A stretch of DNA of 64,000 bases from Chaetoderma sp. LZ-2023a (Eukaryota > Mollusca > Caudofoveata > Chaetodermatida > Chaetodermatidae): contig CM067369.1 of the NCBI GenBank assembly GCA_034401795.1, positions 142,305,057 through 142,369,056 of the forward strand, written 5' to 3'. Under the pieces are notes generated by a model, which did no database searches, had not been told where the DNA came from, and was given only the letters and a program-made list of their open reading frames with translations. Positions 36,492-49,605 of the stretch are shown piece after piece. The number at the start of each line of letters is the position of its first letter. Positions within the stretch are counted from its first letter, which is position 1. The position numbers and the translations under genes were made by a program.

Positions 36492-39400
36492 GTGCTGGTT
36501 GAGATAGAAGTCAGACGTCAGCAGCACACCACCCCCACCGACCCCCCCCCCCCAGCCTCACTAGTGTTGCCTGATCCTAATAATCCAGCAGCACAGAATG
36601 AGCCCATAGAGAGTAATGAGATGGCAGATGTTGTGGAGTGGCATCCAGAGGAGTGCAGGAATCCAGCAAGACCAAGTAACGCTGACCCAGATGCCGATGT
36701 GCAAGCTGACTGTCCCTGTAACCCGAGCCTGTCTGTGGCAGTATGTAATGAGGCAGTAAAGAGTGTTGAATCCGCAGGTGTTGTTTCACGGCACTCTGAG
36801 AGTAGTAGGAAGACAGCAAGACATGGATACAGTGCAGGCTGTAGATAACCTGTCTGACATTGTGTATGCCCCTGTAGCCTATGATAGACGTGTGGGTTGC
36901 CGATGGGGCTAGACGCTCTGGGGGGGGGGGGACGTAATGATGCCGCTCAAGTGGCAGGGGGCGAGGAGGAATGCAGTGGAGTTGCTAAAATTTCGTTATC
37001 CATGTCTCTAAGACGATGAACAAAAGGATGCAGGCCAGTGGCAGGTATCTCATCACTGTAGAGATCAAGAGTGATAATAATGTGTACATTAAATCTACAC
37101 CAGCCTCCTATGAATCTACCAAAATTGCTTTCAGGGAGCTGTTCAAAGCCCCCGGTTGTAAAGTGGTAGCTGAGCGTCCGAAATAAAATATAAAAGTGGC
37201 ATAATGGTGGAAGAACGACTGAAAGTTTTCTTTAAGGAAGCAGATGGTATGAATGGCAAGGCGAGTAGTTACACGGTCAACTGTTATAAGGCTATGTCAA
37301 GCTTCCTAATTAATGGGAAGCATACAATCTCTCTGTTTGTGGGGAAGCATTTAGCAGCACTGAAAAGCCTAATAAGAAAATATGGCAGCAGCCTAAAGAA
37401 TCTAGATATTAAAATCTACAACATTGTCTCGAAAAATGCTTGCCAATGACTGTACTTCTGTCATTCAGAAGGAGTGTAGTCAGATGGTACATTGCCGGCT
37501 AACTGTCGGTACCACCCCCAACCCCAACCCCCAGCAAAATGACGGTTGTATTGAGTGGTCAGTGAAAGTACTAGTAGCACCACCACTTAGCAAGAACAGG
37601 GCCAGTCACAGGTCTGTGAAGGCACTGGTGGCATCATCTGCACCAATTAGTGTTGGATAATCCCCTAAGGTGAGTGAGCAAGCCTGCGAGGGCCCCTGTT
37701 AGAATGATGCTCCTGAAGGATTCCTGCTGGATCTGGTGAAATCAGACAGGCACGAATGGAGTGAGACTTCCAACTTTGCGAAATTCCAACATGACTATCT
37801 GGGAAACCAGGCTCTAGGCTGAAAATAAAACTAAGGAATGTGATTGCACCAATGTTATTGTGACCCACAATGATAACCGGTGTTAACAATACAGATAATG
37901 TGAAACAAACTACCACGCAGCCATCTAAACCAGCTCATTAAGACAGAGGTATTCCAAAATGTGTACAAGTCACAGAGCCCGATGTGGCCACACTTGGGCG
38001 TTCCTCTGAGATTACAAAAATGAGATAATCGAGGTTGATAAATGTGACAGATGCCCCTATTGCATAAGCCATGTTAGTGAGCACGGAATAGAAGGCTCTG
38101 AGTGCTTACAATGGTTACATTATAGCTGTAAGGAGTTGTCTGAAACAGACATCGAGAGGTACGAAGGTGATCAGTCAACGTGATACGTGTGCAGCATTTG
38201 TAGAACTGAGGATGGTGTAATTGATCAAGATCAACACAGGAAAGGTGACAAGCCAATGGTCTGGAGCCTGCCACCTGAATGGACCATCAGCACCACTATC
38301 AGTGAGATGACAGTGAAAATTTCAGCACCAAGCAACAAGACCAAAGTGAATGACAAACATAGCACGAGCCCATCTGATGCCACTATAGTAGCTGCTGACA
38401 GCACCAAGACAGGCCATACTAACACATGCCATCCAGAGAGGCTGGAAGACTTGAAGGCGAGGGAGGCTGTCATCTAAAAGAAGAGTAAAAAGTTAGAAAA
38501 GAAGGAAAAGATTTGACCAAGCAGGTAAATGAACATGCCAATGAACGTGAGAGGCTAGCAGCTAGTTACGCGATGATGCCTGAGCAGAACGCGTAGATAG
38601 TAGAGTTTGAACAGAGTAACAGAGATATGAGATTGGTGAATGCAGCAGGACAGTCTCTAACGGCCAACATGGATTTGTCAAGAGACGAGGTGAGCCGGAG
38701 TGTTATGTGCAGCTGTGGTAGGCTTGGTGGCAGTGCCATCGGTTCTGTCTCAAGAGCGGAACTCAATGCTAGTTTGAATGTGTTAGATCTACTTTATTTG
38801 AAGGAGAGATTAGAGAGACTGGAATGGGCAGGTACAGACATGCCAGTTGTTGTGATCACAGGAGTCACTAGAAGGAGGAGAAAGGCTTAAATACGAATGC
38901 ATGGGCTCGGGCTAGGCAGTAAACCAACAATAGTGATGTGCTATTTGGAAACCATATAAGGAGTAATCCTCCCGAGAGGGGAAAGGCTGGATGACTAATG
39001 TACTGATGCCTGGCTATGGAGCAGATAGCAAGGTAATGAGCATTTTGTAGGACAAAGAGCGAGACCATCAGTGAGGTATCATGATGTCCACCCTACGGAT
39101 AGTAGAGCAAGAACTCCAGTCTACCCATGTGGTAGACTGGTAAGAATGCATCAATCAAGAGCAGATGCAGATCGAATGGCATATCGCGGCCATAGCTTGC
39201 CATCTAAGCCATATGAGAGGATCAAGCCAAGTAGATCTAGACAGAACTACGTACCACCAATAGTGTGGAGTCCATTACAACACCATACCAGTGTTTACCA
39301 ATTCAGACCGTATACGAATGAGACAGAAACCACGTTTCCTGTACATGCACATTTAAGACGATCTGAAGAGAACCTCCCAAAAGGGACAGAGGGACGGCAC

Positions 39401-40700
39401 AGTTATGCTGAGTTGAATGGTCATGGATCTCCTAGCCCAGCTGAAGGAAGACAGGGCCAGTTTGGATATCGTAAGAACTGGCAGTCCTGGAGGAGGAGTG
39501 AAGGAAGTAACATGTCCTATAGTAGTGACGCTGCTGAAAGAATTAGGCATAGTCAGAATGAGATGGTTGGTAGTGACGAGACTCGGAATGAGTATTATAG
39601 GAGTGGCAAGTCCGGGAACGACTATGAAGACAGTATTAGTTGGAAATGTGGGTTTCATAACCACACCAGTAAAGTCAAACCATGGCATAGGCAGAGTAAG
39701 AGTGATTTAATAATAAGAAGCGAGGAGATGGGTCAGTCCTGGAATGATTATGGGGGAGACGGTATTCGTTGGAGAGATCAGTTCCACAATCGCACAAGAA
39801 CATGGCATAGGCATAAGAGGAGTGACCCAGCAGGATGAAGTGAGAAGAGAAGCCAGTTTCGGAATGAGTATGGAAGCAGCATTGGCCAGACAGCCATGTC
39901 CCACAACTACACGAAGCATGACAGAACATGACACAGATGGATGACGAGCGATCCGGCAGTAAGAGGAGAGGGGGGTTGTACTGAAATGAGGATGGAGATA
40001 GTGGTGAGCGGAGAGATATGTCCCATAACAACACCAGACATATCAGAGCAAGACAGAGACAGAGTAGGAGAGATTTATATGGCCAGGTGTCTGAAACCAG
40101 TAAGCCCCGACAGCAGGTGAGTAAGAAGTGAGGAGATGGTTGAGTATAACCTGGATACCACGCCTCTGAGACAGAATGCTGAGGAGAGTTACACAATTAC
40201 CCCTAACCATCAGTTTTCCAGGAGTTACACAAAGAGCCATTGGAATAAACCGATCAAATATAGACGCAATAATCGTAACCCAATTACTTAGAGAGTGAAG
40301 CAGCCAATGCATCCAATGGATGGCCGGGTATCTGAAACCAGTAAGCTCCTACAGCAGGTGAGCTGTCCGATACAGAGAAAAGGGGAAGAGCAGTCAATAG
40401 TCCAGCAAGATTAATTGCAGTCTGCAGTCATGCTGTCCGGAACCAGTGAGGCTACCCAAGTAAAGAAATCCTCTCAGACAGAAAAGCCAGTACCAGCCGT
40501 AATGGGTGTAAATCACCAACGAGCAGAGACTTCAGCCAATGCTAGTGGCTATTCTAACAGTTCTCAGGATGTGCAGATGTACCCGCTGTAGGTCTAGGCT
40601 AAAGCGGCAGAGATCTTACAAAGTACTTCTTTCGAAGGCAATGAATGAAGCAGACATGAATGCCTTTAACAGTCTTTTAGTCAACTGCGGTGCATCAGAG
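36492..40700 (+). pseudogene. LINE ORF1 remnant: PHD finger, coiled coil, tandem Tyr/His-rich repeats
   Basis: Pieces in order: a Pro/Glu-rich start (36492-36848); YLITVEIKSDNNVYIKSTP (about 37050); SYTVNCYKAMSSFLINGK (37270-37320), a motif typical of ORF1 proteins in CR1/L2-type elements of invertebrates; a PHD-like zinc finger at 38036-38215 (CDRCPYC, ECLQWLHYSC, a stop, then YVCSIC); a charged coiled-coil stretch (about 38455-38640; LKAREAV, KKLEKKEK, NERERLAASY); LKERLERLEW near 38800; and an Arg/Tyr/His-rich region with tandem repeats (39071-40060). In-frame stops and frame changes throughout make it inactive. Known: PHD-finger ORF1 proteins occur in CR1-like LINEs. Inferred: clade. Confidence 0.75.
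39500..40060 (+). repeat. Tandem repeat of about 105 bp in ORF1 (33-36 residues, 4-5 copies)
   Basis: Units share the pattern (G/R)N(D/E)Y-G/E-x-I, F/SHN(H/R/Y)T and WHR...(K/R)SD. Examples: SGNDYEDSISW then GFHNHT then PWHRQSKSD; SWNDYGGDGIRW then QFHNRT then TWHRHKRSD; FRNEYGSSIG then SHNYT; and a last more decayed unit near 39990-40060. Confidence 0.75.
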
Positions 40701-40735
40701 CAGGTTGAAATAAGATCGGGGTGGAGGGAGGACGG

Positions 40736-40739
<4 letters not shown>

Positions 40740-40768
<29 letters not shown>

Positions 40769-40786
40769 GCGGGGGGGGGGGGGGGG
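40740..40786. repeat. Poly-G run, 47 bases with one C
   Basis: G29, C, G16, preceded by GGAGGG-type sequence. It lies between the ORF1 and ORF2 remnants of the LINE. Confidence 0.95.
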
Positions 40787-40899
40787 CGACAGCCCTTGAT
40801 GTGCCATCCAGATCCAGCAAAATCGATGAGGGTAGACTAAGTCAACTGAAGTGTGGGTCCTTTAATAGCAAGGGTATAAAACGTAACAAAGCCTACTTA

Positions 40900-43820
40900 G
40901 TTACTTAGTTGAGTTGATGGATAAATTTGATTTCATATCCCTCCAGGAGACTTGGCTGCTTCGGTTCGAGGAAGAAGGAATCCTGCTCATGCACAGCAAC
41001 TACAAAAGTTATCACAAATCTGTGGATATGGGGGATCCAATCTGCCAGAAGCAGCGACCAAGAGGGGTTGGTGGAGTTGCTATCATGTGCCATAAGCAGT
41101 TCGATCATGCACTCCAGAGGCATCCTGATGGCAGTCAACGTATCCTAGTCGTCGCCATCCGAGACAAACCTTAGAAACATGTGTCTGATACCTATGTATA
41201 TGCCAGCCAGAGGATAAAGCCCCTCAGACAGTGACTTTGTGGATGTTATGGGGGAATTGAATTAGATCATTATCAAATTCAGTGAAAGGTTCTTAATTAT
41301 AATAGGAGGTGATTAAATGCATCTCTAGGAAAGGACAAGAAATTGTGCAAGTTCCTTGAAGACCATAGCATGCATCCGTCACCAGATTATCCAAAGAAAA
41401 CACCTTCCATCATGAAAATGGCATACACATGTCGCAAATTGACAATTTTTTCTATGACAGTAGGCTGAATCAAAGAGTTGATGGGATATCGATTATGGGT
41501 CCAGAGTCATTGAATGTGCTTGACCACGTACCTATCTGTTTGTTCGTGTGGTATGAGATTGGCGATGCCAAAATGGAAACAAGTACAGTTGGGTGGAAAA
41601 TACTCAAGAAACCAGATACCTGAAAGGACAGACACTAATTAGAAAAGTCGATTGGGCGAAAGTAGATGACCAGACGTACCAGGGCTTCATTCAAATTCCC
41701 CTACTACACCACACACACGATGAAATTCGGGACTTAGATGGGCTTCTGCTATGCCCAGCATTTTGCAACTATTCTACAGAAGGCAGTCCGACACAGTGGA
41801 GGGATGAACAGTGCCAAGCAGAAGAGAAGGGGGTGGGTTCCACCTATGGACACCTGAAATAGCTGAAGCTGTCTATTCTTCCAAAGTGGCACACATGCTG
41901 TGGCTCCAAGGCAACACCCCCGAAGACTCTTAAAATGCTCTGTGTGCTAGTCCGGCCACATCCAAGTTCCGGGTACAGCGAGTTGTTCAAGTTATCAGTA
42001 GATCCAAGCATTATCAACAAATCATCACTGCTGACAGCAATGGCAAAGCACTGATCTATAAACTGATCGATAGGCAGCGGATGCCTGTGAGGGGAGTTGC
42101 TGATTAGCTTGTGGTGGATTGGGTGATGTTAGTAGAGCCAGGCATGATCACTGAGGGCTGGAGGCAATACTTTCAGAAGTTGGCAGAACCGAAAGTGTCC
42201 TGAATTTGACAAGGACTACCGACAGTTTGTTTGTTTGGATAAACTTATGATCCAGCACCTTCTGAAAGAATGTGAACCCCCAAAGTTACTCCTTCCTCCG
42301 TTCGGATAGCAGTTAGTACTCTGAATAAAGGGAAAGCTATGGATGTGATTGGGTTGATGGCAGAGCATCTACAAAAGGCCGGAGAGTCGGTTATACCTTT
42401 TCTCACAGACCTGCAAGATAGCATTTTTCAAAATAACCCCATTCCAGACCTAATAAAAGAAGGTCGTGTAATGCCTGTTCTGAAAAAGGGAATGTCTCCA
42501 GTCCATCCAAGCAATTATAGAGGAATTACAATCATGTCTGTCCTTGAAAAACTCGCTGAGAGAATCTGGCTAACCAGAGATACAGACATATTTGACAAGA
42601 ATCAGAGCAGGTTCCCGAGCGGGTTTAGAGCAGGCAGCTCTAGTACTAATGCAGCGCTGATGGTGGATGAATCTGTGGCTGAGGCAAAGGAACTGAAGAA
42701 TCCATTATACATGGCATCATTGGAGGCTGAAAATACCTTTGATATGGTTTGGATAATGGGCCCCCTGCATAGCATGCATAAGATCGGATTACCAGGTGAT
42801 TTATAGAAACAGCTGGAAGAAATGTAATTCAACCCGACATCTAAGGCGAAGTGGTCTGGCTATTTATCTGAACCCATAGACACTCTCCAGCGTGTGAGAC
42901 AAGGGGGAATTATTTCAACCAACTGCTACATTCAATTTATCAACCCTAGGTTGCTTGAGGGCGAAGCTATGAAAATGTGTACCAGGATCAGGGGAGGGAA
43001 TTTCTCAGCTCCTGCGTGTGCGGATGACGTTCTTTATCTGGCAGATAACGTGGCCAAACACCACACTTCTACAGGGAGGATCCTTCATAATTCAAGCAAG
43101 TGTGTCAGTATGGTATACAACAGGAAAGGGTGTGTGTGGAGTACCCGCATTCTTCCTGGGTGACAAGCTGTCCAGACTGAAAGTAAAATGATGCATCTCG
43201 GCATATTACAGCAAGTTGATGGCAAAGTCTATCTAGACCCCTTGGTCAGTAATGCTCGTAAAGCAATCTATGTATTAATAGGCGCATGTCTGCATGGCAA
43301 GATGGGCCTAAATCCTATGCTCATCTAGAAGATCTGGACGCTATACATATGTCCAAGACTGACTTATGGTCTGGAGGCATGCTGTCTAAGTGATATCGAC
43401 ATTAATACATTGGAGACAGTGCAGCGGAAGAAACTCAAACAAGTGCAGTCACTCCCTGATAGATACGCTATACAAGTATAACAGCCTGCCTGCTTGGAAT
43501 TTACTGGAATAACCCATGCTAAAGCTGAGGTGGAAAAATCGAGTGAAGGAGACACTGAAATATTTCTGGACAAGGAAATTGTGTCTCGAGGATACAGGAT
43601 CAACTGTATGCGACGACCCAAGAGATGTCGGGAAAGCGGCGGTCACGGCGAAAATACTAACAGGATGCTATACCCTGCAAGGGAACCATGCAAGATTCAA
43701 CCAGTTTGATGTTTATCCTACATGCCTGCTGTATGGAGTAGAAGCGGGAGATCGATGCCATTTCATTGCCAGCTGCCGCTCCTACTCTGACACTAGATCC
43801 CTTCCTGATGAGCGATGGTA
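40900..43820 (+). pseudogene. LINE ORF2 remnant: endonuclease and reverse transcriptase
   Basis: The endonuclease starts near 40910 (KFDFISLQETWL) and has VGGVAI and, after stops, the region ending VLDHVPI (about 41515-41540; SDH is expected in this family). RT: VMPVLKKG, NYRGITIMS and FRAGSSSTNA at 42339-42806, RQGGIIS at 42897, and the catalytic box CADDVLYL near 43018. The C-terminal tail is at 43516-43821 (GCYTLQGNHARFNQ, then C..C..H..C-type spacing), as in CR1/L2-like ORF2 proteins. At least six frame changes or stops. Confidence 0.85.
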
Positions 43821-43925
43821 AACTTCCCAAAGACCTTAGCTTACTGGCTAAAGTAGAGAAGTACAGAAGATATTTCTTATACAGTCCGTATGTTCGGAGA
43901 TGCCAGCAAATGAGCTTGATGATAT

Positions 43926-44712
<787 letters not shown>

Positions 44713-44998
44713 TGGGGGAGAGAATGTGGGAGGGAGAAAGAAAGACAGATAGGGGAAGAGGGAAGGTAGAGAAAGCGGAAGGTAGAGAAAATTGAGTGAG
44801 TGAGAGCGGGAGGTAGGGAGGGATGGAGAGAGGGAGGGATGGGGTGAAAGAGTAGAGAGGGGGAATAAAAACGAACAGAGGGTGGTGGTCGGGGTGAGAG
44901 ATAGGGGTGGGAGGGAAGGGAAGAGAGAGGCGAGAGCGATGCTAGATGTGAAAGGGAGAGCGGGAAAAGGTGAGACCGAAAGAACAAGGGATTGAAGT

Positions 44999-45230
<232 letters not shown>

Positions 45231-45339
45231 GATGGAAAGAGAGATGGGAGAGAGATGCTAGATATAAGAGGGAGAGCGGGAAAAAGGTGAGAGACAAGCG
45301 GACTGGTGGCTGCTAGGAAGTATAGTGTAGTTTGGTTTG

Positions 45340-45344
<5 letters not shown>

Positions 45345-45392
<48 letters not shown>
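45345..45392. repeat. (ATT)n microsatellite abutting DOMON exon 2 donor
   Basis: Pure ATT units; on the gene's strand the (AAT)n begins seven bases into the intron, right after GTAAATA. Confidence 0.98.
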
Positions 45393-45394
<2 letters not shown>

Positions 45395-45398
45395 TTAC

Positions 45399-45494
45399 CT
45401 CAGGATACACGTGGTTTTCTCGACCTGCGTTGTATGATTGTTGAACCTTTAAAACGCCTCCGTACTTGATGCAATCCAGAACTGTATCCTGGCC
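45399..45494 (-). CDS. DOMON gene, second visible exon (32 codons)
   Basis: The acceptor is CTTATAG and the donor GTAAATATAAT; 96 bases, phase 0 at both ends. It reads GQDTVLDCIKYGG then VQQSYNAGRENHVYPE. It joins the previous exon as SEM-GQDTVLDC, exactly the DOMON pattern 'S.D..MG.D.V..C' followed by the 'SYN.G..N' block. The donor is followed at once by a (AAT)n array (45392-45345 on this strand). Confidence 0.88.
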
Positions 45495-45691
45495 CTATAA
45501 GAAAACAATTGAACTGTTATTTGCAGTCAAAACTGTATTTTATCTTTGATCATGTTGGGATTGGTTGAACTCTGAATTCCCAGAATCCCAATATCATGCT
45601 GTAGATGTGTGGATTAAATCGGATGCAGCTAATCCGATTTGTTCTAACATTTAGCCCGACACAACACGCACGTACGCACGCACGCACACGG

Positions 45692-45832
45692 GCAAGCAAA
45701 CAGACTACGGATGGTCTTGTATTTATAAAGTGCATTATAGAATTGTACGCTTGAGGCACCAAGCAAACAGACGACAAACGTTGTTGTACACTATTCATAG
45801 AGTGCATGATAGAAGTATACGCTTGAGGTACG
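45692..45832. repeat. Tandem duplication of about 70 bp
   Basis: AGCAAACAGAC ... GTGCATTATAGAATTGTACG-type sequence occurs twice in a row (45692-45757 and 45760-45832), each ending in CGCTTGAGG(C/T)AC. Confidence 0.75.
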
Positions 45833-46194
45833 ATGTCCTCAATACTGATCACAGAGCACGTAGCTAACATGTTTACCATGCACTCTTCAGCTTTGTCAAT
45901 ACGTATATACAAACTACCCAGTTATTACCGGTAGAATATCGGTAAATGGTCTCGCTTAGCTGAAAAAGTGTAACTCTACCTCTTAACGTGGATAATTCCC
46001 CCCCCCCCCCCATTGAACTCGTTTGACTAGAGAAATGTGGCAGTTGACAGTCACTTGCATCTATTAGTCATGATGAAATACGTCACACCATGGGCAGTGC
46101 ACTCTCTCCATATATGGTAGTCAAACGGTACAATGTGTGTACCAAGCGTTATTTATGAAAGCAAAAATTATTGTTTAATAAAAGCCAATGGATC

Positions 46195-46580
46195 TTTCCA
46201 TTGTAGCCTATGCCCTGCCCATCTCCATCTAAGCTCCACCCACTCCACGTCCGTTTGGGATCGATCGATCGATCTCTAAACTCCCTGACTATCAATTTCC
46301 AGAATACTATACAGGTAAGCCATTGAATATTTTGGAACTAATTTGACTGGTCGCTGTTGCTGCATATGGCAGAAATGGCGTCCACTCAAATTAGTTTCAA
46401 AATATTCAACAGCATGTTTATTAAATAGTAGAGACATACAATACAATGTGTGCAACGTGTCGGACTATTAAGAGTTAAAGACGGGCCAAATATAATCATT
46501 TATGACGTAATGATTATGACGGCAGCCTACACGCCGCTTAGCTGATAACGTCAGATAATAGATGGATACTCTGGAAAGGT
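46195..46580 (+). mobile_element. Dispersed hairpin element family 1, full plus-strand copy
   Basis: GGATCTTTCCATTG, GC-box-like block (TGCCCTGCCCATCTCCATCT, CTCCACCCACTCC), GATCGATCGATC, the palindrome at 46319-46412 with centre CTGCATATGGCAG, TGTTTATTAAATAGTAGAGAC, CGTGTCGGACTATTAAG, TTTATGACGTAATGATTATG, and the end GATGGATACTCTGGAAAGG. Confidence 0.88.
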
Positions 46581-46684
46581 GAATTGGTTTAGCAAGATAT
46601 ACAGTTAATCAAGGAAAGTTGTTTATACAGAGATCATTGAGTGCACAATTGAGTAAGCAAGCGGTGCCCGTATAACAGAGGAAT

Positions 46685-47075
46685 CCAGCTTTAGCTATGC
46701 CCCGCCCATCTCTAGCTAAGCTCCACCCACACCTTGCTCGTGTTGGGACGATGGATCCCTGAACTCCATGACTATCAAGTTCCAGTAAACTATAGAGGTA
46801 AGCTGCTGAATATTTGGAAACTAATTTGACTGGGTGTTGTTGCTGCATATGGCAGCAACAGCGTCCAGTCAAATTTGTTTCCAAATATTCAACAGCATCC
46901 TTATTAAATAGTAGAGATACAATTCGTAAAACACCTCTTAATCCGTCACCAATTATACGTTGGTGAAGTACTTATCTACGCCATTCATGACGTCATTGAT
47001 TATGACCGTCATATACACGTCACGCAGTTGATTATGAGGTCATATGATAGATGGATAAACTGGAAAGGTCCTTCG
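46685..47075 (+). mobile_element. Dispersed hairpin element family 1, full plus-strand copy
   Basis: Same order as the previous copy: CCCCGCCCATCTCTAGCTAA, palindrome at 46803-46895 (arms match almost perfectly, centre GCTGCATATGGCAGC), CATGACGTCATTGATTATG, and the end GATGGATAAACTGGAAAGG. It follows the previous copy head-to-tail after about 100 bases. Confidence 0.88.
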
Positions 47076-47344
47076 ACAGTCTTCGCGCCATTTGTAGCTA
47101 AATTTAAGTCCCATATTCAGTAATTAGTCCAATAAAATTCAGTCGGTACAAGGTATACCATACTGTGAGTCTGCCGTGATCAAGTCGACGACACCGACCA
47201 CTAATCAATAGCCTTATTAACGGAAAAGAGACGGGAGCTATAAAACACATTATGTAGACACGTCCTATATACTAATAAATCGTTTGCGGAGTGAATCATG
47301 GACAAAAACGTGATAACGCTATCATATTGGGCTTTTAACCATCT

Positions 47345-49605
47345 TGAGAAAAGTTATCACGACATTGTTTTAGTTGACACAATTGCAGCCCCACTACGAA
47401 GCCTGCCTACAAAGCGTAAAATCTCTCTGTGGAAGAAAGTTGACACAGACGGCATTAAAACAAGCATCAACTGATTTGTTGAACAGTTTAGCCAAGCGCA
47501 TTTTAATGACATCGCTAGCATGTGGTTACCTTTTAAGAAATTTTTCATAATCCTTGGATAAATCGCAACAGCACACGCCTCATATGCAGGAAGCGAAGGG
47601 CTCGTGCAAAAGCCAAATCTTCCAAACACCCTCGGCACTGGGAGAGATACAAAATGCTTAAGGCGACAGTGCTGCGAGAAACAAGGAAGTCGCAGGACTC
47701 CTACGTTAATGGCGTCATTTGCATTGACATCAGGCAGAACAATAAAAAATTCTGGTCTTACCTAAAGAGTAAAAAACAAGACTCAAGTGGGGTGGCGCCA
47801 CTCAAACATCAAACGGCTTCACATATAGTGATTCCACCACCAAAACAGAGATGTTGAATAACCAGTTCCACTCTGCTTATACTCAAGAGGACCGAACAAA
47901 CATACCGACCAAAGGCCCTAGCCCATATACAACTATGCCAGCAATAACTGTGAGTCTCAAGGGCGTCCACAAACTTCTGACTGGATTTAAACCCATAAAG
48001 CTACAGGGCCAGGGAGCATCCCAACTAGACTCCTTAACGATTATACTAGTGAATTTGCTCCTCCATTAGCCAAAATATTCCAGTACTCCATAGACAGTGG
48101 TACGATCCAAGATGATTGGAGAAAAGCCAAAATTGTGCCAATCTTTAAGAAGGAAGACCGACACCAGGCATCAAACTATAGACCATTATCTCTAACTTCA
48201 ATCATCACCAAGCTACTTGAACACATCATCAACAGTAGCATCATGGACCACTTCGATCAACACAAGATCTTAGCCGGCCAACAGCATGTCTTCCATTCGA
48301 AGCGATCCTGTGAGACCCAGCTCATAATTACCATCAACCAGATAGCAAAGAGTCTCTCTAAAGGACAACAAGTTGATACCATTTTGTCAGACAAAGTGCC
48401 TCATAAACGTCTGATGCATAAAGTGGACTACGATGGTGTAAGAGGAAACACATGGAAATGGATTCATTACTTCCTAACAGATAGAACACAATGTGCCATT
48501 CTAGAGAACAAGTAATCCAGTACTGTCAATGCCATCTCCGGAATCCTACAGGGAAGAGTACTTGGTACACTCCTTTTCCGCATATTCATAATGACATGCC
48601 TGAAGTAACACAGTTGCAGGTTCGGTTATCCGCAGACGATTCATTACTTTTTCGGACCATCACAAACACAACAGATTCAGTTAAGTTACACCAATACATT
48701 TCAGCTCTAGAGCAATGGGAAACACACTGGAAAATGGCCTTCAACCCTGACAAATGTACTGTCCTGCATATAACGAACCGTCGTCGAAAAAACACCTTTA
48801 ATTAACAATTACACGGACACATACTCCAAAGAGAGGCAAACAGCGAGTACCTAGGTGTCACGATCAGCCAGGACTTAAGCCGGAATGAGCACATAAATAA
48901 CATCACGGGTAAAGCTAGCAGATCGCTTGGATTCATCAAGTGGTATCTACGAGGTTGCAAGCCCAACATCAAAATAGCAGCCTGCCAAGCCACTGTGAGA
49001 CCATCACTAGAATATGCCTCCTCTGTTTGGTACCCCCACAGCAAGAACCACATAACAGCCCTTGAACGGGTCCGATGGAGAGCAGTCCGATTCGTGAATA
49101 ACAACTGCGGCAACACACCGGGCTGCGTTACCAAGATGCTTACTGACCTAAATTGGGAGTCGTTTCAACATCGCAGAACGAAAAGTGGCCTCACAATGAT
49201 GTACAAACAGTCAACAATTGACATACCAGCTGAACAACACCTGCACACTGGTGACCGGCGTACCAGAGGAGCCCACAAACTAAGGCAGCTCCAAACCAAC
49301 AAGGACTGCTATGCTGCTATAAGTACTCATTTTTTTCGAGAACACTGGTTTCGATAAACCAGTGGAATTTGCTGGCACCGGAAACAGCCACAGTTGACAC
49401 ACTTGGCAGCTTTAAGATCACGCTGGACAAATTGCCAGCTGATCATTGTGTCTTCGCGTAAGGAACGTGTGAAGCACTGTACATAGTTTTAACTTGAAAC
49501 GGCCATCTGCCGCTGCATGTACATATACACAGATGAGTAATTTACCCTCTCTTAAGAGGCCTTCTCATTATTTTGGGAGAAGAAGAAGAAGAAGAAGAAT
49601 GTGTC
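47345..49605 (+). mobile_element. 5'-truncated non-LTR retrotransposon (CR1/Jockey-like), antisense in DOMON intron 1
   Basis: It starts inside the endonuclease (SYHDIVLVD, where SDHD is expected, near 47350) and runs through the linker (LPTKRKISLWKKVD, RKRRARAKAK, HWERYKMLK) into RT: VPIFKKED, NYRPLSLTSI, LEHII (48135-48230), a degraded middle, and the catalytic box LSADDSLLF (about 48628) where FADD is usual. The C-terminal tail is at 48995-49357 (RPSLEYASSVWYP, CVTKMLTDLNW). The 3' end is marked by a short GAA repeat (about 49580-49600). Several frameshifts and stops make it dead. Confidence 0.9.

Larger units (their letters stand above)
36490..43925 (+). mobile_element. Large decayed non-LTR retrotransposon with PHD-finger ORF1 (CR1/L2-like), antisense in DOMON intron 2
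   Basis: The two-ORF layout is clear despite many stops: an ORF1 region at 36492-40700 and an ORF2 region at 40900-43820. ORF2 has an APE endonuclease and RT, but I see no RNase H. A poly-G run separates them. A 3' untranslated stretch follows to about 43925; its end is not marked by a clear tail. The exact 5' end is unknown; a minisatellite lies just before it. Confidence 0.85.

Noticed and set aside
37204-39838. Several independent small host genes
   Set aside because: They form the order expected of one LINE ORF1 (ORF1-type motif, PHD finger, coiled coil, basic repeats), followed by the endonuclease and RT on the same strand.
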